64,000 bases of DNA from Craterostigma plantagineum. Its lineage: Eukaryota; Streptophyta; Magnoliopsida; Lamiales; Linderniaceae. The notes beneath the pieces were generated by a model, which saw nothing but the letters and a program-made list of their open reading frames with translations, was not told the DNA's origin and made no database searches. A program made the translations under genes and the position numbers. The DNA lies in NCBI GenBank assembly GCA_027422505.1, contig JAPQWV010000418.1, forward strand, positions 482,001 to 546,000, written 5' to 3'. This document shows, one piece after another, positions 22,505-33,542 of this stretch. Every line of letters begins with the position of its first letter. Within the stretch, counting starts at the first letter, position 1.

Positions 22505-24134
22505 ATGGATCAAGATTTAAAAGACTTCGAACAACAATTAAAGTTAATTACAAAAATGCTAAGAAAACAGGTGTCAAAGACTAAGTCCTCATCCAATTCG
22601 GAGAACAAAGAAAAGAATTCTAGCCTTAAACCAACTGAGAGCTACGACTTGATGGCCTATCACGAAGATAAGGCAAACCATCTAGCTCTCATGGATCGAG
22701 TTGAGGATACCTTATAAGCAAGCCCATCGAAGCGAACGAGCGATGAAGAGGCAGACACATCTTCTCCGAAGGTAGTTATTCCTAACTCTACATTGTTTAA
22801 CATGTTAGAATCCTTATTAGGTATGCTAACACAAAAAATGAGCAGAAAAGTACAAAAGAGTTAGAAGAAATATTATATTAAGCTGAGGAGAAAACAACTA
22901 GTCTCGAATTAGAACTTAGAAGCTCTAATGCGAAAATATATGAACTAACTAACGGCTTGAAAATTAGAGAGACTAAGTCGCCACTGTTAGAGACGCATAG
23001 CTCAAAAATTAAGGAATTAGAAGTCAGGCTAGAAAATAACTACAATTGTTTGGTTAGGAACCTCGACGAGAAAGCTAGCTTCAATTGTAGATTAACAAAT
23101 GCCAACTCTAAGATCACTAGTCTAGAATCTAAATTAGAAAATTCTAATGCTAAGATTAGTGAACTGACCAAGAGTTTAAATGCCTGTGAAATCGAAAAGA
23201 GCACTGCTGAAGCTATCTATGGTTTCTTAAGTGAAGAACGTAAGAAGCTCTACTCTAAGATAAAACAATTAGAAGATCTCCTTGTGACTTCTAAGACCGA
23301 GGAAGCAAAATCTCATCATTCTGAAAATTCTTCTTCCGTCGATATATCTCATATTCTTAAGAAATTAGAGGATTTAAATTTTACATTAGAAACGGGAAGA
23401 AAGAATTTTGAAGCGGAAAAGAATGCGCTTTTATTAGAAATATCTAATCTCAAAGCTTCCTCACAAGAAAAGTTAATCTTAAAGCAGGTTAAGATAGAAA
23501 AAGAGTCTTTGAGCGCCAATAGATCAAATACTCCAATTTTTAAAGCCGTTACTTCTACATATTCGTTAAAGCCTGTCCATTTTAGAAGTAAAACTTTGAA
23601 AGTGGCTCTTCCTCCACTAAGAAAAAATTTCACGAAAATAATTCAAGTTCTAGCGCACAAACTTCATCGTGTGTTTCAAATGATTCTACTAACTTTTCAT
23701 TAAAAAAGTCTAGACTTGAAAATAATTTTCGAAATTCTTATTCTCACGTGAAAAATGTGCATTCTCCACGTAGGAATTACGACACTTCTACTTTACATGC
23801 TTATCACTCTATTTGCTCGTGTTCTTACATGAAGTACCCAATCAATATTTGTTCCGAAAAGCATTTTTTACGACTAGGTACTGAGAAGACCTTTACAAGT
23901 ACACATTCTAGGAGCACATATTCACAAGCTAGAATTACTTATCCGTGTAAAATCAAGCAAAAATGGATTCCTAAGTCGGATATCAAGTCACAAAGTCCTA
24001 GTCAAATATGGACTCCTAAGACTACATCTTCGACCAACTCAGGCTCACAATCTAATTTTACACGATTTACGACTAACTCATTTTCTGCTAATAAGGGAGG
24101 ACCCATACGACAATGGGTACCAAAGTCCCGATAG
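22505..24134 (+). pseudogene. gag: E4 gag remnant: coiled coil and basic tail only
   Basis: The first piece (22505-22717, MDQDLKDFEQQLKLITKM) corresponds to the linker after the gag UBN2 domain in E3. The second (22957-23703) is a 249-codon coiled coil with heptad-like LESKLENSNAKISELTKSL. The third (23748-24134) is basic and matches the stretch before protease (QARITYPCKIKQKWIPKSD). UBN2 and the zinc knuckle are absent. Frameshifts and stops separate the pieces. Shortly after, WYFDDSCSTYM (24160) is the start of a protease whose D-S-G reads D-S-C. It could at most have made a coiled-coil protein; function unknown. Confidence 0.75.
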
Positions 24135-25429
24135 TTTTGCTGATTTCCCTCACGTATGGTACTTCGATGATAGTTGCTCCACATACATGATCAAGGGCGA
24201 GCGGCAGAGCAACTACAACAAATCCCTACCTAAGCGACAAACTCGGTGAAAAAATTCCTTACTCATTTTTTCCTGAAAGTGCTAAAATTTAGGATGTGTC
24301 ACTATTAATTTTCTAGGATTACAATTTGGTACATTTGCATCTGAGCTGAAATGTTAAATGCCAAATTTTAACAAAAATTTATCATGTATTTTTCCGCATT
24401 TAGTTCTAATAAATATATATATATATATATACATAAAAAAATTCATGCACTTTTACTTAATTTTTTTTCTTTTCTTTGTTTTTATATCATGTTCATGTTT
24501 TTTAAATATATATAATAATAATAAAACAAAAAAAAATAACGAAACAAACAAAAGAAAAAAAAAAGAAACACAAAGTTTTTTTTATTGTTTTGAAAAACCA
24601 AATTAAACAAAAACAACGAATATTTACGTGGACATGATTTGACGACATGATTTGACGACAAATTATTATTCTATGTGTCAAGTGAAATATTTGCGTGGAC
24701 ATGATCAAAGTGACGTAATCTGACCCCAAAATAAAAAAAAATAAAAAAAAAGACGGGAGAAAAAATTTAAAAAATAAATAAAAATAAATATAAAAATCGT
24801 ATAGTCTTGTTTCAAATTTTCTTTACTTTTATTTTTCTTTGCATAGTTTTTATATTTTTCACGCATTTTTTCTTGTATTTTTGCAATTATTTTTCACTTT
24901 GCATTTTTCTTATGCATGAAAATTTCGCACATTTTCAAATGCATTTGCACATGCATTGGCACAGACTTGTTTTAAAGCGAAATATTTCTTGCTTATATGG
25001 GTACGCAAATTTTCATATGCATGCTTAGGAGTTCATGCATACATGCTGAAATTATTATATTCGTTGCTACACGTTGTGTCATATGTGTTAAATTCTCATA
25101 TGCATATCTTAGTGAGTATGTATATCTTCGCGAAATTGTTAAAGACTATATGAGCACTATTTGAGGGGGAGTCATGATTCTTAGTAAGTGAAAACATGAA
25201 TTAAGGGGGAGAATGAAAAATTACTGCATTATTTTGAAATTACTCCGTTATATGTTTCCGCTGAGCATGAATTGAGGGGGGGTAATACGAATTTAAAGAG
25301 GAGTAATTTTTATTGTTATAATTCATGTTTAAGCTTTTAGAGTGTACTTTAGAATCATGAACTCTCCTTGAATTTAAAAAAAAGACTAAATCCTCGGGGG
25401 AGCTTTTTAATGATTTTCAGGTATATGAA
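24135..25429 (+). other. E4 3' region, AT-rich
   Basis: After about 90 bp of broken protease, family E post-pol type sequence follows. It contains an (AT)n run at 24412-24431, the stretch GACATGATTTGACGACATGA (24633) and several GAGGGGGAG runs (25164, 25205). ORFs at 24358-25153 are low-complexity F/I/K/N frames and are not supported. The stretch is similar in order to 48240-48700. Confidence 0.6.
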
Positions 25430-26082
25430 GTGGATGCATTTCAAGAAGATCCTCCAACCACTTCTCCGAAGCTTACCCTTGAAGATTTAGCAAATGAAAA
25501 ACAAGTCGGTCAATCCACCAAATTCCGCCGCGCGTATCACTTTGAAACCGGGCTCTCTCCCAACGCCACATTCAAAGGAGGCTCGGTACAACTTAAAACA
25601 ATCAAAGAAAGAGACGGCCTACCTTCTTCCGGAACTAGAGACGCTTCTTCGAGGCCAGACAACTTCCATTCGGTGGTGAAACGGAGAAGATGGCTAAACC
25701 CCGAGCCCTCTCCTCAACCCTCTCATGCCCCTTGCTTCCGGAAGAAGAAGCAAGGACTGAGGACGAATGACACGTGACTCAAGCATCATCAAGGACTGAA
25801 GTTACCAACTTGCCAACTGTGTCCACTGCATCAATGATCGAAGTTGCTAACCGTGTTCACCTCTCCAAACCTCACATCGGACTCCCCGATCTCAACACAA
25901 GGTTGACCCAAAAGGGGGGAGTTTCGAGTTTCGTGTGCTTTCAACGGGAGAAATGGAACGCGGACTTTCCAAAATCCGGCAAGAACTTCGTACATCTTAC
26001 GGCATCTGGGGAAGAACTTCAAAAGAAGATTCGAAGAAAAAGCCGATGCCTAGAAGACCAAGTGAGCTTGAAGACATTATAA
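25430..26082 (+). CDS. Two small overlapping ORFs of unknown function in E4 3' region
   Basis: ORF 25430-25777 (115 codons) and ORF 25774-26082 (102 codons) overlap through ATGA. The first is rich in S, P, R and ends basic (RKKKQGLRTND); the second is mixed. I recognise no family. They lie between pol and the 3' LTR, the place of the additional ORF in SIRE-like copia elements. No membrane segment is seen. They may be relics or chance frames; composition is higher in GC than the surroundings, which favours former coding. Confidence 0.35.
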
Positions 26083-26160
26083 AGAGGATATTACGAAGAC
26101 TCGAGGACTCTTTCCACTTGCAAGACGAAGAAACCCGCGCTATACTGGAAATTGAATACA

Positions 26161-26170
26161 AAGGGGGAGA
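26161..26170 (+). promoter_or_regulatory. Polypurine tract of E4
   Basis: AAGGGGGAGA directly before the 3' LTR at 26171, the plus-strand primer site. Confidence 0.85.
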
Positions 26171-26535
26171 TTTTAAAACTATTTAATTGTATTCTATTAA
26201 TATAGTTGCCTTAGTCTTGCTATGCAAATTAGTAGTCTTGGGCTAAATTGTAATTAGTAATTTTGTAGGACTACTTGTGTAAATATACCACGAGGTGGTA
26301 TATATAAGTGAACTCCTTAGGAAGTAAGGAGTGCGTTGTACAAGGGAACTCAGATCCGAAAATTAGAATCGAAATTTTTAGAGAGAAGATTTTTGCCTCC
26401 CTTGAGTGCTCTCAACGTTGCTTCTCTCCCAAACTTTCTTCGTAAGCAAATCTCAATCGTAAGCTGTCAAATTTCTTAGATTTGCTATTCAATTCTTAGT
26501 AATTCGATCTAGGTTGGATATTAGGGGTCCTAACA
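26171..26535 (+). repeat. E4 3' LTR
   Basis: 365 bp, starts TTTTAAAACTATT (the 5' copy has TGTTGGAACTATT, so the terminal TG is lost) and ends GGGGTCCTAACA, followed by CTAAG. Confidence 0.9.
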
Positions 26536-26540
26536 CTAAG

Positions 26541-26985
26541 ACATCGTAAAGTGGTATAAATACCATAAGAAGTGGTTTCCAGATGTTATGTAAATAGTAT
26601 CAATGGAAAAAACTATTTCAACGATCTATTTGCCGTAAATTTTTTAGTATACTGGGCACAAAAGCAATTTTGATGTGTACTCGATGATCTCAATAATATT
26701 TATGTCGTCAGATTTAAGATCTGTGAGGAATAATTTCTAGAAATTCATTACGCAAATAAGATAAATCGAACATGTCTTTTGTCGAAATTAAAGCTAATAT
26801 GCATAAATTCGAGAGACCCATAGCTTGGAATACGTCGCGCCTTAGTGGTGACTGATCGTTAGTCCTCAAGATTAATGAACTGAAAGTGAAATCGCCAGAA
26901 AGAATAGTTTAAATGAGTGTTCATTATGTGGTATCAGAAAGGCGCAAGTGGTATAATTTCCACAAGATTCAGTACAATAGAGGCG
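26541..26985. repeat. 515-bp tandem repeat, end of unit 2 and unit 3
   Basis: Continues the array after E4: GTATACTGGGCACAAAAGC (26647), CGTCGCGCCTTAGTGGTGAC (26832), GAGTGTTCATTATGTGGTAT (26913). Homology stops at about 26985 after AGTACAATAGAGGCG, where an unrelated coding fragment starts. Confidence 0.8.
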
Positions 26986-27396
26986 GAGCCGTCTTCATCA
27001 CAGCCCATCCTCACACCCACTCAACCCATATTATCCTCACACACCCCAACACCCATCCTCACCCACAACCTAATAAATCCTGTCACCGTACCCATCAGCG
27101 AACTCCATTCAATTCTGGTCGCCAGGCTGTTCGAATTGACCACACGAACGACAGAAGAAGAAGATCTCTTCCGTTGTCTCGTTGATCGTCTTGACCCATC
27201 AGAAAAGTGTTGCGGCCAAGGCTCCCGCTCCAAACGCCGACATGACGACCCAGACGATCAGGACCGTCCTGAGGGGGAGAAGAGGCCAAGGATAATCACC
27301 GATCAAGATCACTATTTAAACAGTTTCTTATCGCAAAATTACATTCAAATCGCAAATTATTTTACGCTCGAAAGACGTTTCGCGAACAGTACATGA
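26986..27396 (+). pseudogene. Retroelement-associated ORF, C-terminal fragment
   Basis: An open frame of about 137 codons up to the stop at 27394-27396. It has a Thr/Pro-rich stretch (ILTPTQPILSSHTPTPILTH), a short helical part (ELHSILVARLFELTTRTTEE) and a charged part with KRRHDDPDDQD. The upstream codons back to 26917 belong to the tandem repeat. The Pro-rich then helical layout resembles the C-terminal half of the ORF type seen at 50736, but no overlap allows direct comparison. No function known. Confidence 0.4.
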
Positions 27397-27492
27397 GGCG
27401 CAAAATAGTAGTACCATTCTAAATCGACGAAATTTGATCAAACTTTAAAGATTGAATAAAAAAATAATTCTCGATGATTTTTTAATCAAATG
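27397..27492 (+). other. E2 leader remnant and left TSD of D2
   Basis: GATCAAACTTTAAAGATTGA at 27434 matches the E1 leader. The piece ends AAATG (27488-27492); AAACG follows D2 at 28896-28900. E3 keeps the uninterrupted site ATATCAAACGCTACTAAC at 40450-40467. Confidence 0.75.
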
Positions 27493-28895
27493 TGATAAAC
27501 GTATTTTAATGCGTTTATCATAGTATTTATTTGGGGTATAATAGAATTCTAACAACCATTTTATACATTTATTAGCCATATTTACACTTATTCTTATGTT
27601 GAAGGAGCTTAGGACGAGTTTCGGGCGAAACGGAGCAAAAATGAGGCAAAACGGTGCAAAAATGAAGAACACTGCCATGTGTCACGGCCGTGACATACCA
27701 TGCAGTTGGCCGTGACACCCACCAGAGGCCGAACATGAAGCCACTGCCCTTGGTCACGGCCGTGACAGCCCTTGCACCAGGCCGTGACACTCGGCAGAGA
27801 AGTCGACTTAAGATGGTCACGGCCGTGACCGATGATGCACTTGGCCATGACCTGTGGCAGAGATATATGCGCGTTGACTCGGTGATGTCACGGCCGTGAC
27901 GGCCCATGTCCCAGGCCGTGACCGTTACGAAAATTTCTATAAGAAGCCCAAATTCGATCCAGAAAGGGCACAACTTACCAGAGATCAATTCCCAACCATC
28001 CAGAGACGAAAATAGGGCGAAAAGAACAGGAAATCCCGTCCCCAAGCGCAAGAGACGGATCAACGAAGAATTCACGCCGAATTAACGAAGAACGAAGATC
28101 TTGCCACGAGATCACCTCAGATTCATCAGTAGGAAAGATCATGAGTTCTTCATCTTTATCTTTTAATTCTCTAGTTGTTTCTCCTTCAATTATGAGTAGC
28201 TATATCCCTTTTGTGTTTGGGATTGGATGAACGCTAGGATATTTCGTAGTTAAGACGTATATCATCGTGACTTTGTGTTTTTGACTATTCATCGTTCTAT
28301 GAATATGTTTCGTCGCTTTAATATGTCTATGTGTTAAAGTGATCGTGTGGAAAAACGTTTAGGGCGACAGTAAACAACGTTTAGGCCGTTCATAGAAGAT
28401 AGGATTCGAGTATAGGGCGAAAGCAAATACTCGATCCTCGCCGTTAGTAATTATTGAATGTTAGATCCCCGCGAGCGTTTAGGGCGACAGCAAATTCGCG
28501 AGCGGGTAGGAAATTACTGCGACTTAGTCTTAATCACTTAGGAACGATTTCATTGTCTTAGCCGATAATTCCTAGCGGGATTCGAATCCCGAGCACGTCT
28601 TTACCATATGAAAACTCTCGTATTAGTCAGTCGCGTTCTTTAAATTTCTGGTTGATTTAGGAGCGGTCTGTTAGGTTAAGTCGTCAAACAATTTGCGTAT
28701 TTTATTTAGGTTAAATATCGAGTCGATAGGTCATTACTAGTACTTGATTTATTCCTCGTGTTCGATACTCGCTTACTCACTTTACTGCACTACAAACGAT
28801 AGGTCCACTGCCTATCGCACGTCGGTGATAGTAATTAGGTATTCGTTTTAATTATTACTTGTCGCACTTTTCATTCACACACCACGTGTCGATCA
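27493..28895 (+). mobile_element. LTR-like element D2
   Basis: 1,403 bp, starts TGATAAACGTATTTTAATGC and ends GTGTCGATCA, the same termini as D1. Flanks AAATG/AAACG form a 5-bp duplication with one C-to-T change. No protein: the 167-codon minus-strand frame at 27572-28075 runs through the palindrome array and is not supported. The first 28 bp form a palindrome (TGATAAACG...GCGTTTATCA). Near 28560-28770 it holds GATTCGAATCCCGAG and GTTCGATACTCG, shared with D1. Likely a solo LTR; lineage not determined. Confidence 0.8.
27681..27922. repeat. GTCACGGCCGTGAC palindrome array in D2
   Basis: Four perfect 14-bp palindromes at 27681, 27753, 27816 and 27887. Each is followed exactly 27 bp later (start to start) by a half site GGCCGTGAC or GGCCATGAC (27708, 27780, 27843, 27914). 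The intervening bases differ between units. Confidence 0.9.
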
Positions 28896-31600
28896 AAACG
28901 CTACTAACAGATTTGTTACTTGTGAAGCAGATTTCATCATTTTCAAATCATCAAAACAACCAACGAAGATCCTTCATCAACAATCGAAGAAAAACAAAAA
29001 TGGATGCATATGCTCTAGGAAACGATAATCGTCCTCCAATTCTCAAACGAGGCGAATACACAGTGTGGAGAAGTTCTTGAACTTCATATAACTTAAAGAT
29101 CAAGCTGAAGATCTACTGAAATCACTCTATGAAGGACCATAAGTACTTTTGGTCAGTCAAGAAGGTGATAGCTCGAACAATCCTCCCGTCAAAACCACTA
29201 GGTGACCTAAGAATCCTAGTGAGCACACTGATGCTGAGAGAAGAAGAGCAAAGGCAAATCTGATAGCCAAGAACACACTAATGCAGGACATCCACAACGA
29301 TATCTATAGACAAATAGATAGCATACCGATGGCTAAAGGGATGTGGGATGAACTGGAGAGGATGATGCAAAGAACCGAAGTAGGCGCCAAGGCTAAGAAG
29401 GCTAACATACAACATATGATTCCTTCAAAGCTAAAAATGAGGAGAACTTGCATGATCTTTTTCATCGGTACCTCACCCGTCTCAACGAAATGAGAAAGAT
29501 TGACATCAAAAAGACAAATATGGAGATGAATATTCGGTTTCTGTCACCGCTGTCCACCTAATGGAAAAAGATATTCACTCAACTCCGACAAAATAAAGAC
29601 TTGGATGAGATGGACACGTTGTTTTTTACAATCTCGCACAACATGAAGAAGACATCTGCGAGATACAAAAAAAGCCGAAGGGCAAACAGGCCGAAGACTC
29701 CATAGCTCTAGTTTCATAAAAGAGGAGCTCCCGCTCACGCAAGGAAAAGCATGTTACGCTCCCTATCTCTTCAGAGGACGAGGAAACATTGGATTCAGAA
29801 CTTCCTTCTGAAATCAGAGAATTTGGGACACAGTTGGCTTTAGTTGCCAAAATGATGACGAAGAAATACTTCTAGAAGAAGTCGTCATCTTCTGCTAACC
29901 GTCTTCAAACTACAAGCTCGAAGAATAAAGAGAAGCCAACTGAGTCCTCAGAAGCCACAACCTCAAAAGACACACTAAAAGTGCTTCAACTGTGAAAAAG
30001 CTAGTCATTTTGCCAGAGAGTGCACCCTTCCGAAGAAGAAGGATGCTAACTACTACTCGAGGAAGCTCCAGATTACCAAACAAAAGGAAGCTGGAGTAGC
30101 TCTAATGGCTGAACAGGACCACTAGCCAGCTCAGACTTTGACACCGAAGACCTCGCCCTAACGGCACGCCTCGACGATGATGAAGAAGGTGAAACTTCCA
30201 TGGGGACGAACGATGACAACACATCCACTTCATCACAGGAGGTAGAATCCCCTAAGGCTTACTAATTCTGACCTGTTAGCTAAATTTGCATCGAGATATG
30301 CTAACATGGTACTTGAGCAGAAACAAAGTATAAAAGTAGAGAAAAAGCTTCTTAAGTCTAAGGAAACCGTAGCTAGTCTTGAAGAAAGTCTTACGAGCTC
30401 TAATCCAAGAATAGAAGATTTAACTAAGAGACTCCAATCATATGAGACTAAGCATGTTTCATTAGAAAAGCATAGTTAGGTAGTAAAGGAATTAGAAGAA
30501 TAGAACAACCACAATTGTCTACTATGGAACTTGGCTGAGAAAAGTCATTTTAAAGTTACACTAGAAGTTTGAGCAGAAAGGTTACCAGTTTAGAAGCTGA
30601 ATTAGAAAAATCCAATTCTTAGATTAGTAATAGGGAAGAGTCTAGATACCTGTCAAGCCAAAAAGAGCACTGCTCTAATAAACTCTGCTACCTTAGACGC
30701 CGAGCGTAAGAAGCTATATACGAAGATTAAGAAATTAGAGGATCTTCTAGTAAAAAGGGGACAAAAATTGAACAGACAATATATTATTGAATCAACCCAA
30801 GGATAAAGGATTTTCTGATTATAAGTATGGCTTAGGTTTCGAGAATCCACGTAACTTGAAGTTAGAAGAAATACGGTCTAGGACTAGCCTCTCTTATGGT
30901 TTTTACTAATGCGAAAGAAATTAATGAGTTAGAAGAAGCCAAGAGAAAAGACAAAACTAGGCTTGAAATCCACTTTTCCTACACCGAATTGAATCAAAGT
31001 TACAAAACTAGGGAACCTCCCGAGGGCTGGAGCTTTGAATTAATTTATCTTCCTGAAGATCGTTCTACAACCGAGGAAGCACAAACTCATTATTATGAAA
31101 ATTCTCTCTACATACCTCCTATTGTTAAGAAATAGAGGGATTAAAAGCGTCTTTAGACAAAGAAAGAGAGGCTTTTGAAGCTAAAATGAAAAGATTCCTA
31201 AATGAGATGGAAAATCTCAAAGCTTTCTCTGTCTCCCAATCCATTTCTCACGCATTACCCTCAAAGGAAACTATCATTATGAAAAGCGTGAAGAAAGAAA
31301 AATTGCCTTCTAAGATCATAAATCTAAAAATAAAATTGTGAAAAATAATAACTCTAACGTTGTGTTTACTACGCCTACAGGGAGCGTAGTACCTGAGCTA
31401 GAGAAATCAAATATGAGAGTGTCTAGTTTAGAATTTAAGGAGTCTCCAAATGTCAAAGCTTCAAATGTATCTTCTCCTTCTGTAAAAAGAAAAGACACCC
31501 GTAGAAATAAAAGAGCTGTTTCTCACGTTAAAATAATTGCTTCTACTTGCTCCTTAGAACCTATCTCTTTAGACGCACTAATTTTGAAATAGGCTCTTCT
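28896..31600 (+). pseudogene. gag: E2 gag remnant
   Basis: Starts at ATG 29000 (MDAYALGNDNRPPILKRGEY). UBN2 pieces are at 29281-29400 (DIYRQIDSIPMAKGMWDEL), the zinc knuckle at about 29979-30023 (CFNCEKASHFAREC, with G-H changed to S-H), and coiled-coil pieces through 30290-31590. At least six stops or frameshifts break it. Same domain order as E3 gag. The long coiled-coil tail is not usual in short copia gags and supports a SIRE-like placement. Confidence 0.75.
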
Positions 31601-31641
31601 TCAAACATAACAAACGCTCATTCTAACACAAAGCATCTAGG

Positions 31642-32290
31642 ATGACTAGTAGGAAACAATATCCAGCCATTAAGAAAGCATATGGCGCTATTCATTCCTA
31701 TTCTCATCTAAGGTATCCTGTGAAGATCCAATCCCCCAAACACCTTAGGAGACTATCAAATGAAAAGATCTTTTCCACGATCAAGCCCACTCATGCATTT
31801 GCTCGTGCTGAAATTCAACTTCCCTGCAAGGTTCAACCTAAATGCGTTCCTAGATCTCCGCCTAAGAAGACGAAAGCCAAAAAGGCCAAATCATATACCA
31901 CGGGCACACCCAAATCCACTTCTTCAAAGATGGCTTGGGTTGCTAAAGCTCCAATTAGTGATAATTTAGGAACTATATCTGAACTGAAAACTAAATCTGC
32001 TAATCTGAGAGGACCCATTTATAAGTGAACCGAAAACTATATCTGAACTCTCTAATCTGGTATTGCGGATCCATCATGTATGGACATCGATTCTGGTTGC
32101 TCCACACACATGACGGGAAATCAAGATCTGCTGAGCAACTATCAAGATTGATTGAACGGAAAAGTCAGATTTGAAAACAACGACTCGGCTCCTATACTAG
32201 GATTCGACGATGTTATTTTGGAAATCCTGACTATCAAGGATGTCTCGTACGTCGAAGGCCTCCGCCATAACTTGTTCAGATAGGCCAATT
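31642..32290 (+). pseudogene. pro: E2 basic pre-protease linker and protease remnant
   Basis: 31642-32028 is a Lys/Pro-rich linker (CKVQPKCVPRSPPKK). Protease follows in another frame: about 32080 DIDSGCSTHMTGN keeps the D-S-G active site. Shortly after, stops and shifts break it (32150, 32280). Protease would cut the Gag-Pol chain. Confidence 0.7.
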
Positions 32291-32292
32291 CT

Positions 32293-33530
32293 GTGATAAA
32301 GGATTCCAGGCGGTCTTTCTTGCTGAACGGTGCAGAAGAACTCCTTCAAGAATTTCGGAAGTCAAATCTATATACGATCAACCTGATGTCCGTGCGGCCC
32401 TCGATAGCTGTTTGCCTTATCTCCCAGACTGTAATTCACAGGAACAGCTTATGGCATCAACGCATGTCTCATCTTAACATCAAAGCTCTTCAACGTCTTT
32501 CAACGAAAAAGTTGATTCACGGTCTTCCAACTATAGTATTACAGAAAGAGCATCACTGTTCGGCATGTCAACTAGGAAAAATAAAGCGAGCTTCTCATCA
32601 TGTTAAGCTGGTTGCCTCTACTTCACGTCCTCTGGAACTATTACACATGGACCTCTGTGAACCGATGCAGACACGTAGTATCAACGAACGTAAGTACGTG
32701 CTACTTATTGTCGACGACTTTTCTTGCTACGCATGGACGAAGTTCCTCCGAACTAAAAATGAGACAGGGAACTTGATCGTAAGTTTCGTGAACTCTACGC
32801 AGAATTTGCTGCAACAGACTATCTATGTCATTCGAACGGAAAACGGTGCTGAGTTTAGGAACAAAATCCTTAGTGACTTTTATAAAAAACTTGGGATTAG
32901 TCAGCAATTCTCAGCCGCCAAGACACCTCAACAGAACGGGGTAGTAGCAATAAAAATAGGACTCTAGTGGAAGCCTCACGTACGATGCTCATCTGCTTCG
33001 GCCTTCCACACTTCCATTCGGCTGAAGCAGTAAATACTGCATATTTCACTCAACATAGGACGGTAGTTCACAAGCACTTCGATAAGACTCCATACGAGAT
33101 CATTAACAAGCGGGTACCCAATATTTTCTTCTTCAAGGTCTTTGGGTGCAAGTGCTTTGTGGGGAACGATAGAGAGCAACGTGCTAAGTTCGACCCTAAA
33201 GCATTCGAAGCAACTTTCGTCGGGTATTCTTCAACTTCTAAGGCGTACAGAGTATACATCAAGTCCAACCAAACAATCAAAGAAAGCTACAATGTCACTT
33301 TCCAAGAAATGGCAGATATGGCTTCTGGGCACATCCAGTCCAGGACCCGTGCCTAACCTGATGGCTCCTGTTCATCTCAGTTCTGGACTCGTGCCTAACC
33401 AGATGGTTTGTGAATATGATAGTTCAGAACCCGTGCTTACTGGTGTGTGGCACAAGACCAATAGACAAGGGCAACAACACATGATTCAATGTCTGAAGAA
33501 GCTATGAGATTTGCTTTAGAAGATCTATTC
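32293..33530 (+). pseudogene. int: E2 integrase remnant
   Basis: Pre-integrase/HHCC part (WHQRMSHLN ... HHCSACQLGK) and core in one 225-codon frame. First Asp present (HMDLC, 32649); the second reads Glu (RTENGAEF, about 32834); the Glu region is lost by a frameshift at about 32945. The C-terminal part (FFKVFGCKCFVGNDREQ) continues at 32967-33356, with a further shift. It is inactive. It is cut near 33537 by LTR-B; RT resumes at 36664. Confidence 0.8.
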
Positions 33531-33537
33531 TAACGTT

Positions 33538-33542
33538 AACCT
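33538..33542 (+). repeat. Target-site duplication of LTR-B, left
   Basis: AACCT here and at 36664-36668, flanking LTR-B. Confidence 0.7.

Larger units (their letters stand above)
20711..26535 (+). mobile_element. E4: short copia element lacking pol
   Basis: A complete LTR element: LTR 20711-21071, primer site, leader, partial gag, 3' region, purine tract, LTR 26171-26535, flanked by CTAAG. The LTRs are roughly 88-90% identical by eye, so the insertion is not recent. Only the linker, coiled-coil and basic tail of family E gag remain, followed by a few residues of protease; UBN2 gag, zinc knuckle, integrase, RT and RNase H are missing. It would have needed proteins from other elements. It sits in unit 2 of the 515-bp tandem repeat. 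Confidence 0.9.

Noticed and set aside
24358..25153. ORFs rich in Phe/Ile resembling membrane proteins
   Set aside because: They come from poly-T and AT-rich sequence with no conserved residues; not a credible envelope protein.
26924..26940. Primer-binding-site-like TGGTATCAGAAAGGCG
   Set aside because: No LTR end precedes it and it recurs at the same place in the tandem repeat units.
27681..27922. CRISPR-like array of regularly spaced palindromes
   Set aside because: The setting is plant retroelement DNA, the repeats are 14 bp, only four copies exist, half sites lie between them and no cas gene is present.
27572..28075. 167-codon minus-strand ORF
   Set aside because: It runs through the palindrome array of D2; repeated VTAVT residues are just the translated repeat.
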